Below, piece after piece: positions 53,142-60,786 of a stretch of 64,000 nt of DNA. The translations under genes were made by a program, and so were the position numbers. Under the pieces are notes generated by a model. The model did no database searches. It had not been told where the DNA came from and saw only the letters and a list, made by a program, of their open reading frames with translations. The number at the start of each line of letters is the position of its first letter. Positions within the stretch are counted from its first letter, which is position 1. Source of the stretch: an uncultured Sinobacteraceae bacterium (lineage in GTDB: Bacteria > Pseudomonadota > Gammaproteobacteria > Nevskiales > Nevskiaceae); assembly GCA_903822975.1 (NCBI GenBank), contig CAIJRD010000011.1:434001-498000 (forward strand), written 5' to 3'.

Positions 53142-55574
53142 CTACTCGCCGCGTTCGATCGTCGCCAGCTTCTGCAGATCGATGCCTTCGGCCAGCAGGG
53201 TTTGCTCGCGCGTAACGAAGCGCGGCTTGACGATCCAGATCAACAGCGGCAATACCAATAGCGACAGCAGCATGTTGATACCCATGATGACGATCAGCAG
53301 CAGCCCCATGTCGGCAACGAACTTCAGGCCGGACAACAGATACCAGGGCGCGATGCCGAGCATCATGATGCTGGCGGTGAACATAATCGCCTTGCCGGTG
53401 GTGCTCAGGCTCGCATCGATCGCCGCCGCCCAATCGCGATCGTGCGCGTGGAATTCCTCGCAGATGCGCGACAGCAGATAGATGCCATAGTCGATGCCCA
53501 CACCTACGCCGATCGCGGCAACGATCATCGAATTGACGTCGAGCCCGACGCCGAGCAGATGCATCGCTGCGAGCAGTGCTTCGTTGGCGAGATTCACCGG
53601 TACCAGCAGCAGCAGGCCGGCAACGATCGAGCGATAGGCCAGCGCGCACATCACGAACACCATCAGGTTCACCGCGCCGATCACCCACCACTGGTAGCGC
53701 AGGATCACGCGGTTCACCGCCTCCTGCAGCGCGATGGTGCCGGTGCCGAGCCGCACGCGGAACAGCGGATGATCCACACCCACCTGATCGACTGCGGCCT
53801 GCGCGGCGGCGAGTGCGGCGTCGACCGTTTCCTGGCGGTTGTCCTTGTACCAAAGCGAGACGGTCGCGTTCTGCAGGTCGTCGCTGGCGACGTGACTGAA
53901 GTTCTTCGCGCTGGAACCCATCATCGCGCCGGTGGCAGCGGCGTCGAGCGCGCCTTGGCGCGCATCCAAGGGCATCCACGCAGGAGAGCCGCCGTTGAAC
54001 AAACGATTCGACTCGGACAGATAGTCGGCGAACGACAGCGTCGCGCGCGGCGGCGCGCTTCCCATCTCCATCGCGCTCTGCAGCGCGATCATCGTCATCA
54101 CGGTGTCCGACTGCGTCGCATTCCACTGCGGGCTCTGCGGGTCCTTGCCCTCGAGCACGATCTCGAGTGTGTTGACGCCGGGGAAATTCGCATCGATCGC
54201 GCGTATGCCCTGGTTGTACTCGGAGGTCGGCCACAACAGATTGGTGCCTTCGACCGGGTTGCCGATCTTGATCTGTGCCGCGGTATAGATCACTGCAATG
54301 GAAACCAGCGCGACGATGCCGCCGGTCCAGCGCGCAGCACGGCCGTGCGTGAGCGCGGCGATGCGCATCAGCAGCGCCTGAATGCCGCGATGGAACACCG
54401 ACTGCGTGCCGCGCCCGACCAGCTTGGCGACATTGCCCGGCGGCGGCAGGCTCGCCAGCAGCAGCGAGATCAGCACCACGCCGGTGGGAATCAGCCAGAC
54501 CGCCCACATGCCGCAGAAAATCGCGTGCCGCACCATCGCCGGAATCGGCGCGGCAACCACCACGATGATGCCGAAGATGTCGGTGAGGATGCCGAGCACC
54601 GAGGGCGCCATCATCACACTCATCGTGATTGCAGCGGCCTTGCCGCGATCGCCGACCTCGGCGTAGACCTCGTAGAACCGCTCGGTGAATTGCACGCTGT
54701 GCGAAAACGAGCGCGCGGTCAGCAGCAGCGGCACCACCATCAGCAGCGGCTCGATCGAGATGTTGAGCCAGCCGACGAAGCCGAATGCCCAGATGCCGGC
54801 AGTGGCACTACAAATGATCGGCGTCAGCACGCCGACGACGTTGCGCATGTACAGGGCCAGCGCGACGAGCAGCGCGGCGATGGTCACGCCGAAGATCATC
54901 AGCATCTGCCGCTCGTACTGATACACCCAGCCGATCAGCGCCGGCTGCCCGACCATGTAGACCTCGTGATGCGCGTCGCGTGCATTTTCCACCAGCGCCT
55001 GCAGGTAGCGGAACGTGACGCCGTAGTCGATGCGCTGCTCGATGAAGGTGGCCAGGATCACCGTGGACCGGTCATCGCCGGAAATCAGGAACACGCGCAC
55101 GTTCGGCGCATGATCGACGCGCGTGCGGAATTCGGCGATCTCCTGCGGGGTTGCCGGCGGCGCACCGCCCATCAGCGGCCGCATGTCGATACCGAAGGGC
55201 GTGGCCTCGGAGTAGCGCGCTTTCTCGGTGGTGATCGACAGAATCTGTTCGTGATCGACCGACGGCGCGAGATCGACATCGCGCGTCATCTTCCAGACTT
55301 TCGCCAGCGTTTCGCTGTTGTAAATCGTCGGCTCGCCGACGCCCTCTTTGCGGCGGATCATGATCTCCACCGTCAGCGGGCTGCCGAAGTTCGGATGCGC
55401 CTTGTAGACCTGCACGAACGGATCGTCGGTCGGCAGCAGGTCGGAGAAGATCGTCCGCAGTTGAACGCGCGGCAGGCCGGCGGCGAAAAACACGGTGATC
55501 AATGCGAATGCCAGGAACGAAATGCGACGGTGCGCAAGCACCCAGCGGGCCAATCGGTAGCGCAGCGAGTACAT
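53142..55574 (-). CDS. MMPL-type RND superfamily exporter
   Basis: 810 aa from ATG 55574 with AGGAG upstream; the frame reaches 55628. Large inner-membrane transporter with the twofold RND layout: TM1 (RRISFLAFALITVFFAAGL), a periplasmic loop, a block of helices (QMLMIFGVTIAALLVALALYM, PIICSATAGIWAFGFVGWL, EPLLMVVPLLLTARSFSHSVQF, IFGIIVVVAAPIPAMV), a second loop, and a second helix block (MVFVMCALAYRSIVAGLLLLVPV, VAAIGVGVGIDYGIYLLSRI, FVADMGLLLIVIMGINMLLSLL). GIDYGIYL matches the proton-relay helix. MMPL-group exporters of this type often move lipids or hydrophobic compounds; the substrate here is unknown. Divergent from the TPR gene at 55691. Confidence 0.92.
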   Translation of the reverse strand: MYSLRYRLARWVLAHRRISFLAFALITVFFAAGLPRVQLRTIFSDLLPTDDPFVQVYKAHPNFGSPLTVEIMIRRKEGVGEPTIYNSETLAKVWKMTRDVDLAPSVDHEQILSITTEKARYSEATPFGIDMRPLMGGAPPATPQEIAEFRTRVDHAPNVRVFLISGDDRSTVILATFIEQRIDYGVTFRYLQALVENARDAHHEVYMVGQPALIGWVYQYERQMLMIFGVTIAALLVALALYMRNVVGVLTPIICSATAGIWAFGFVGWLNISIEPLLMVVPLLLTARSFSHSVQFTERFYEVYAEVGDRGKAAAITMSVMMAPSVLGILTDIFGIIVVVAAPIPAMVRHAIFCGMWAVWLIPTGVVLISLLLASLPPPGNVAKLVGRGTQSVFHRGIQALLMRIAALTHGRAARWTGGIVALVSIAVIYTAAQIKIGNPVEGTNLLWPTSEYNQGIRAIDANFPGVNTLEIVLEGKDPQSPQWNATQSDTVMTMIALQSAMEMGSAPPRATLSFADYLSESNRLFNGGSPAWMPLDARQGALDAAATGAMMGSSAKNFSHVASDDLQNATVSLWYKDNRQETVDAALAAAQAAVDQVGVDHPLFRVRLGTGTIALQEAVNRVILRYQWWVIGAVNLMVFVMCALAYRSIVAGLLLLVPVNLANEALLAAMHLLGVGLDVNSMIVAAIGVGVGIDYGIYLLSRICEEFHAHDRDWAAAIDASLSTTGKAIMFTASIMMLGIAPWYLLSGLKFVADMGLLLIVIMGINMLLSLLVLPLLIWIVKPRFVTREQTLLAEGIDLQKLATIERGE

Positions 55575-55690
55575 AGTCTCCTGAACGATTCTTTTTGGTT
55601 TGATCGGATCTTCTGCGCGTGTGCCCACGCTGGCGCGATCTTACCCTGCCGCGCCTGCAGCCGAGGCCAGTCGCAAGACTGGGTTTGCAA

Positions 55691-58168
55691 ATGACCACGC
55701 GCAGTTCAGGATTTTTGGTGCAGCGCGTCGATGATGTTGCACGGCCATTTGGCTACTATCCGTTTCTGCATTATCGAGGCCGTCAAACAAGCGGCCCTAA
55801 TTACGAGACAGCATTGGTGCGACTACTCAGGACCGGCACGGCGCACACGACGTCGCGCAGCAGCACATTCGCAATTGCCACGAGAAATGGCGCATCCGAA
55901 CGGCACCGATGGCCGGCCGCTGTCGTTGTCGCGGCCTTGCTGGTTTGCGCTGCCGCGTCTGCGGATCTGCCCGCCGACGCACCCGCGCCTCTGACGCTCG
56001 CCAATCGCGTACCGCTGAGCGACGACGCCGAAATGCATGCGATCGATACGATCGCCGCGGCCCAACGCGTCGCCGACGATCAAACCTGGCCGCCGGAAAA
56101 CCGGGTCAATTTCTATGTCAGCCAGAACCAGGCGAATGCGCTGATCCAGAGCGTGCGCTTCAGCGTTGACGACGCTGCCGCGATCACGCTCGATTTCAGC
56201 GCGCCGACCGCCTTGGCACTGGCCGACAGCGATGGCCTGCGCCGCATCGCGCGCAGCAGTCTGCCGCAGGGCGGCCACCACCTGCACGCGCATCTGGTCT
56301 ACACCGATCGTTACGCGATGACGCCGCAGCCCGCCGAACTCGATTGGGACGGCGAACTGGTCAAGCAGCCCGGCGAACTGAGCTTCGAACTGCGCCTGGT
56401 GCGCAATCTCGCGGCGACCTCGGCGCGGCTCGATACGCAGCAATGGCAGTTGCTGGCCTTGCCGGAAAACTGGCTCGATCGCGCGGTTCGAAAAATCAAG
56501 CAGCAGCGTTCGCCGATCAGCCTGTTCCATCCGGGCGAACGCAACGATCCGGCTGGCTGTTACGCGCGCTACTTGCTCGCACTCGGTCAACCGGAAGCGG
56601 CGCTGATCGAACTGCGTCGACTCGCCGGCGGCCAGGATGCGCGCAGTTTGCCGGTGGAATTCTGGCGTCAGCTCGCAGCTGCCGAACGCGCGGCCGATCT
56701 GCTCGACGACGCCGCGGCAATTCTTCAGCGCCTGCCGCAACTCGGTGGCGACCGCGCGCAACTCGCACTCGAACGTCTGGCGCTCGGCGAAGCCTATTTC
56801 GGTCGCGGCGATCTGGAGCGCGCAGAGCCGCTGCTACGGGCCGCGCGCGACGACCTTCCACCGACACAGGCGCAACGTTGGCGCTTTGCACAAGCGCAAC
56901 TGTTGATTGCGCGCAATCAGGTGCCGGCCGCGATCAAGCTGCTGAATACCGCAGACAGTGAGGCGGTCGAAGCGCTGCGCTACATGGACCAGTTGGTCGA
57001 TTCGCTGCGCGAGACCGGCTACGGCCGCTACAACCTCGGCGTCGAACTGCTGGCGCATGGCGAAGAACAGCGTGGCTTGAGCTGGCTCGATCTGGTCGGC
57101 CGCAGCAACAGCAACGACGAACAACTGCTGGCGCTGCGCGACAAGGCCAATCTCACGCTCGGCTGGCATTTCCTCGAAGCCAAGCAGGGTCGCACCGCAC
57201 TCGGCGTTCTCGGCCGTGTGCGTGCGGAAGGCCCGTATTCGGATGCCGCATTGCTCGGGATCGGCTGGGCCGAGCTGGTCCCGGCCGGCGACATCCACTG
57301 GCGCAGCAAGCTCAGCAATGAGCCGCAGACCAAGACCGACTACACGATGGATCTGGCGCCGTCGATGCGGCACTCCTTGCTGCAATTGAAAGTGCTGGAG
57401 CCGGAGCTGCACGGCGAGCGCGGTCCGCGCAGCTTCGGTCGCGATGCACCGCCGAAGGATCGCCGCGAAGGATTGCAGCGCGCGCAAGGCCTGTGGCGCA
57501 GCCTGCTCGATCAGCATGGCGACAGTTCGGCGACGCAGGAAGCCGCACTCGCCGTTGCCTATGCCTATGATCAACTCGACGATGTGCCGAACGCGCGAAG
57601 CGCCTACGCCGATGCGATCGCGCAACTGGAAACCGCCCAGCAGCGACTCACCGACAGTATTGCAGCCCTGCGCAACGGCGCGCTCGCGGTGCAGTTGAGT
57701 CAGGCCGCCGATGCCTTCGAGCTGTATCAGACGCTCGCACAGTTCGGGCTGCCGCCGGCATCACTGGAGCGCGGCTTCCTGCGCGAACTGAATCGCTACC
57801 GCGCCAATGCTCAATTAATGGCTGATGCCGATGCGCTCGCGCCGGTGCTGGATCGAAGCTCGCCCAACGGTGGCGGCGGCAGCGGCAGCGGCAGCGGCAG
57901 CGGCAGCGGCGATGGTGCCGCGGATGTCGCAGCCGCCGATTCCAGTGCAGCGGCGTCAACATCGATGCAATCTCTTGCTGGCGATCTCAGGGGCGTTCGC
58001 GCACCGCTCGCCAGCGAACAGCTTGAACTCGGCGCGCGCTTGCGCGACGAAGCGCTGGGCCTGTTGGCGCAGCAACAGGCGCGGTCGCGCGACTATTTAC
58101 GTGCGGCCTATTTCTCGGCGGCGCGGCTGCAGGATCGACGGCCCGCAGGTGATCCGCAAGCGCACTGA
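55691..58168 (+). CDS. TPR-like helical repeat protein, probably periplasmic
   Basis: 825 aa if ATG 55691 is the start. The N-terminus is uncertain: GTG 55817 would place the hydrophobic stretch (WPAAVVVAALLVCAAASA) closer to a normal signal peptide. The body is helical-repeat: GCYARYLLALGQPEAALIELRRLAGG, FWRQLAAAERAADLLDDAAAILQRL, LALGEAYFGRGDLERAEPLL, AALAVAYAYDQLDDVPNARSAY. A Gly/Ser low-complexity insert (GSGSGSGSG) lies near residue 745 (about 57866-57911). Divergent from the MMPL exporter, possibly sharing control. Function not recognised. Confidence 0.8.
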   Translation: MTTRSSGFLVQRVDDVARPFGYYPFLHYRGRQTSGPNYETALVRLLRTGTAHTTSRSSTFAIATRNGASERHRWPAAVVVAALLVCAAASADLPADAPAPLTLANRVPLSDDAEMHAIDTIAAAQRVADDQTWPPENRVNFYVSQNQANALIQSVRFSVDDAAAITLDFSAPTALALADSDGLRRIARSSLPQGGHHLHAHLVYTDRYAMTPQPAELDWDGELVKQPGELSFELRLVRNLAATSARLDTQQWQLLALPENWLDRAVRKIKQQRSPISLFHPGERNDPAGCYARYLLALGQPEAALIELRRLAGGQDARSLPVEFWRQLAAAERAADLLDDAAAILQRLPQLGGDRAQLALERLALGEAYFGRGDLERAEPLLRAARDDLPPTQAQRWRFAQAQLLIARNQVPAAIKLLNTADSEAVEALRYMDQLVDSLRETGYGRYNLGVELLAHGEEQRGLSWLDLVGRSNSNDEQLLALRDKANLTLGWHFLEAKQGRTALGVLGRVRAEGPYSDAALLGIGWAELVPAGDIHWRSKLSNEPQTKTDYTMDLAPSMRHSLLQLKVLEPELHGERGPRSFGRDAPPKDRREGLQRAQGLWRSLLDQHGDSSATQEAALAVAYAYDQLDDVPNARSAYADAIAQLETAQQRLTDSIAALRNGALAVQLSQAADAFELYQTLAQFGLPPASLERGFLRELNRYRANAQLMADADALAPVLDRSSPNGGGGSGSGSGSGSGDGAADVAAADSSAAASTSMQSLAGDLRGVRAPLASEQLELGARLRDEALGLLAQQQARSRDYLRAAYFSAARLQDRRPAGDPQAH

Positions 58169-58202
58169 GCGCTTGCGAACGCCGCGCGGCCTTGCTGCAG
58201 AA

Positions 58203-58254
58203 GCTTGCAGGAGACGCTTGCAGGGGACACTCGCAGGGGACACTTGCAGGGGAC
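58203..58254. repeat. 13-bp tandem array, 4 units
   Basis: CTTGCAGGAGACG, CTTGCAGGGGACA, CTCGCAGGGGACA and CTTGCAGGGGACC follow one another. Confidence 0.9.
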
Positions 58255-58292
58255 CGAACAAGAAGACTTCGGAATCGGCGCACGGCCGAGAA

Positions 58293-58360
58293 GGCCACTA
58301 CGGCCGCTAGGGCCATTGGGGCCACTGGGGCCACTGGGGCCACTAGGGCCGAAACGGCCG
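58293..58360. repeat. 9-bp tandem array, about 8 units
   Basis: Units of the form GGCCACTGG/GGCCACTAG/GGCCGCTAG repeat, decaying at both ends. Confidence 0.85.
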
Positions 58361-58567
58361 CAAGGCCTGCGATGACCGCGACAACCGCCATGACCGCAAC
58401 GGGTCAGGCAAACGCTGCTTTGGAAATTCGGGGTTTGGCTTGAAGCGCTGGGTCGGTCATCGCGCGATGCGCGTTAACACCTAGACCGCCCACTTCTGAT
58501 CCGCAGTGAGGCACCGCGGCTGCAGATGCGGTGGCCGCGCAAGCGGCACACCGCATCCGCGGGCGTA

Positions 58568-58939
58568 TCAGGCTGCGGCGTCCTTCAACTTCTTCAGCGG
58601 ACGCACTTTCACCTTGGTGGTGGCCGGCTTCGCCGCGAACCACTGTTCTTCCTTGGTGAACGGATTGATGCCCTTGCGCTTCGGCTTCGCCGGCACGCTG
58701 ACGGCGGTGATCTTCAGCAGACCCGGCAGCGTGAACGAACCCGCACCCTTCTTGCTCAACGAACCTGCCACGGCGTGTTCCAGCGCGCCCAGCACGGCGC
58801 GCACGTCTTTCGCTGCGACGCTGCTGGCTTCCACGAGGTGCGCCACCAGACCCGACTTGCTCAGCGCGGCCTTGATGACCGGCGGCTTGGCGGCAACCTT
58901 CGCTGCAGCTTTCTTCGCAACTTTCTTCGTCTTCGTCAT
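58568..58939 (-). CDS. HU/IHF-family DNA-binding protein with Lys/Ala-rich N-terminal tail
   Basis: 123 aa from ATG 58939; the longer frame to 59041 is not credible. Residues 1-20 are Lys/Ala-rich (MTKTKKVAKKAAAKVAAK), like histone H1-type tails. The HU fold follows: LSKSGLVAHLVEASSVAAKDVRAVLGALEHAVAGSL, KKGAGSFTLPGLLKITAVSVPAKPKRKGINPFT, matching the HU beta-arm signature GxFxLPGxLK and the NPFT motif. It is likely a nucleoid-associated protein that bends DNA. The family's DNA-intercalating Pro would be in the RKGINPFT segment. Confidence 0.9.
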   Translation of the reverse strand: MTKTKKVAKKAAAKVAAKPPVIKAALSKSGLVAHLVEASSVAAKDVRAVLGALEHAVAGSLSKKGAGSFTLPGLLKITAVSVPAKPKRKGINPFTKEEQWFAAKPATTKVKVRPLKKLKDAAA

Positions 58940-59209
58940 ATATATCCCAGTGCTTACGTTGGATGGAAAAATTGCCCGGGAATCCCCCTCGGCAGATGGA
59001 ATGTAGGCGAAGCGAGACGCTACGCCAAGCCCGGCGCTCAATATCGATGCGGCTCCACATCGAAATCAGGCCAGCGCGAGACGCGGGGGCACACCACCGA
59101 ACTTGCACACAAGAGCCGGCGCATCGTTTCAATCGATCTCGCTGTACACGTCGAAACCCCTGCAAAACAAGGGTTTTTTGCGACTTTTCGAAAAAGTCTG
59201 ACGTCGCCG

Positions 59210-60253
59210 TCAGCCGCTCACAGGCGACGCAACGGCGACGCTGCGCGGCTTGCGCAGCCAGCGTTCGATGGTCTCCTGCGACCAGTTCCGAGTGATGAAA
59301 ACAATGCGCGTGCGATGGTCATCACTGGGCCACTGCGCAAGCTTGGTGACCGGATGCAAGACGTATTGCACCGCATGAATCACCAGTGGCCCGCTGAAAC
59401 CTTGCAGATTGACCAGGCCCTTCATGCGCAGCAGATCCGCACCGCAGACGCCGCGCACCTGTTCCTGCCATTCGAAAAACGCGCGCGGCTCCAGCGGCTC
59501 GTCGACCGTCATGCAGAAACTGCGAATCGCGGGGTCGTGCGGCGCTTCGGCCGACACCGGCGGAAGCACTCCGTGTGTGCCGAGCGCTTCAACACCGAGC
59601 CACGGCAGCACGTCGAATTCCTGTGCGCGCGGATTGTGGCGCCCACCGCAGAAAAGCAAGGATTGCGCGCAATCCCCGGGTGCGAGCACGACCTGCTCGG
59701 CTTGCGGATTCAGTGCGCGCAATTCGGCGCGCAGGGACTCGAGTGCCGCCGCGCTCGCCAGTTCGCGTTTGCTGATCAGCAGACGATCGGCCGCGGCGAT
59801 TTGTTGTACCGCTTCGCGATGATGCGCCAGCGTACTGCTGCCGTTGACCGCATCGACCAGGGTGACGACGCTGTCGACCACGAAGCGCTCGGACAAGAGC
59901 GGATCCTTCTCGAAATCGCGCACCACCGGTGCCGGATTGGCCAGCCCGGTGGTTTCGATGACCACGCGCACGAACGGCGGAATCTCACCGGCCGCAGCGC
60001 GCGCCAGCAGGCGATCCATGCACTCCGGCAAGGCACCGCGAACGGTATGACAGATGCAGCCGCCTTCGAGCAGCACCGGTGCATTGTCGAGTGGCGTATC
60101 CAGCAGCAGGTGATCGATGCCGACCTCGCCGACCTCGTTGATGATCACCGCCGTATTGGCCATCTCGGGGCGCTTCAGCATCGCGTTCAGCAGCGTGGTC
60201 TTGCCTGCGCCGAGAAAACCGGTCAGCACTGTCACGGGAATCTTGAGCGTCAT
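59210..60253 (-). CDS. COG0523 (CobW/YjiA-type) GTPase with CxCH in place of CxCC
   Basis: 347 aa. G3E-family GTPase; members act as metal chaperones. Walker A is GFLGAGKTT (12-20), VIINEVGEVGIDHLLL follows, and the Walker B/G3 region is VIETTGLANPAPVV. The family's metal motif GCxCC reads GGCICH (64-69), with His69 replacing the second of the adjacent cysteines. The base-recognition segment reads SKRE rather than the usual [NS]KxD. The C-terminal CobW_C domain is present (FCMTVDEPLEPRAFFEWQEQV, LLRMKGLVNLQGFSGPLVIHAVQYVLHP). Metal partner unknown; no Zur site or metal gene adjacent. Confidence 0.92.
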   Translation of the reverse strand: MTLKIPVTVLTGFLGAGKTTLLNAMLKRPEMANTAVIINEVGEVGIDHLLLDTPLDNAPVLLEGGCICHTVRGALPECMDRLLARAAAGEIPPFVRVVIETTGLANPAPVVRDFEKDPLLSERFVVDSVVTLVDAVNGSSTLAHHREAVQQIAAADRLLISKRELASAAALESLRAELRALNPQAEQVVLAPGDCAQSLLFCGGRHNPRAQEFDVLPWLGVEALGTHGVLPPVSAEAPHDPAIRSFCMTVDEPLEPRAFFEWQEQVRGVCGADLLRMKGLVNLQGFSGPLVIHAVQYVLHPVTKLAQWPSDDHRTRIVFITRNWSQETIERWLRKPRSVAVASPVSG

Positions 60254-60786
60254 GCGGCCGGGTCTCCTTCAGCGCCGTGTTCTGTCGTTATGCCTTCGAG
60301 TCTAGCGCAGCGCCGTGTGGCGAAGTCGCGGCCAGATGCGCGCTACCCGTCGAGGTAGGCGCAGGCGATCGCGCGCTCGATTTCCGGCTTTTTGTATTTG
60401 CGCAGTGCCGAATCGCGACCGTACGCACGGATGCGCAATGCGGCCATCTGCGTGCCTGTACTCGATGGCACAACGCGGCCGCGTTGCCGCAGTTGTGCCA
60501 CTGCGCGACTGTGACGTTGCCGCCGTTCTATCGTTGTTCCGTTGTTCCGTTGTTCCGTTGTGCCGTTGTGCCGCTACGGCGTTACACCGTTAAGCCGTTA
60601 AGCCGTTAAGCCGTTAAGCGAAGGTGCATTTGCGCATTTGCGCATTCGTGCACTCATGCATTGGTGCATTCGTGCATTCGTGCATTCGCGCATTCATGAA
60701 CTCGTGAACTCGTGACTTTACGCATTTCCGCTTCCGCGGCACGGACGCGGACATTGCACTGCGACCGCCACAACATCCATCGCTTC
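60254..60786. other. Repeat-filled gap between the COG0523 GTPase and mrdA
   Basis: 533 bp with no supported gene; its second half is an octameric tandem array (60532-60720). Confidence 0.6.
60532..60720. repeat. 8-bp tandem arrays, about 23 units in two phases
   Basis: Units of CGTTGTTC, then CGTTGTGC, then CGTTAAGC (60532-60619), followed by TGCGCATT and CGTGCATT units (60625-60720). The 8-bp period persists while the unit sequence drifts. Confidence 0.9.

Larger units (their letters stand above)
58169..58567. other. Repeat-bearing gap between convergent genes
   Basis: 399 bp with two different tandem arrays (listed separately) and a stable hairpin at 58525-58557 (GATGCGGTG pairs with CACCGCATC, then GCCGC/GCGGC around a GCAA loop). 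The hairpin lies downstream of the HU-like gene, without a T-run. Confidence 0.55.

Noticed and set aside
53442-55694. A 750-codon plus-strand open frame
   Set aside because: Antisense to the MMPL exporter; very rich in Arg, His, Gln and Asp with no fold pattern.
60532-60720. Possible CRISPR array
   Set aside because: Units are 8 bp and directly abutting, with no spacers; the same holds for the other arrays. No cas genes are present.
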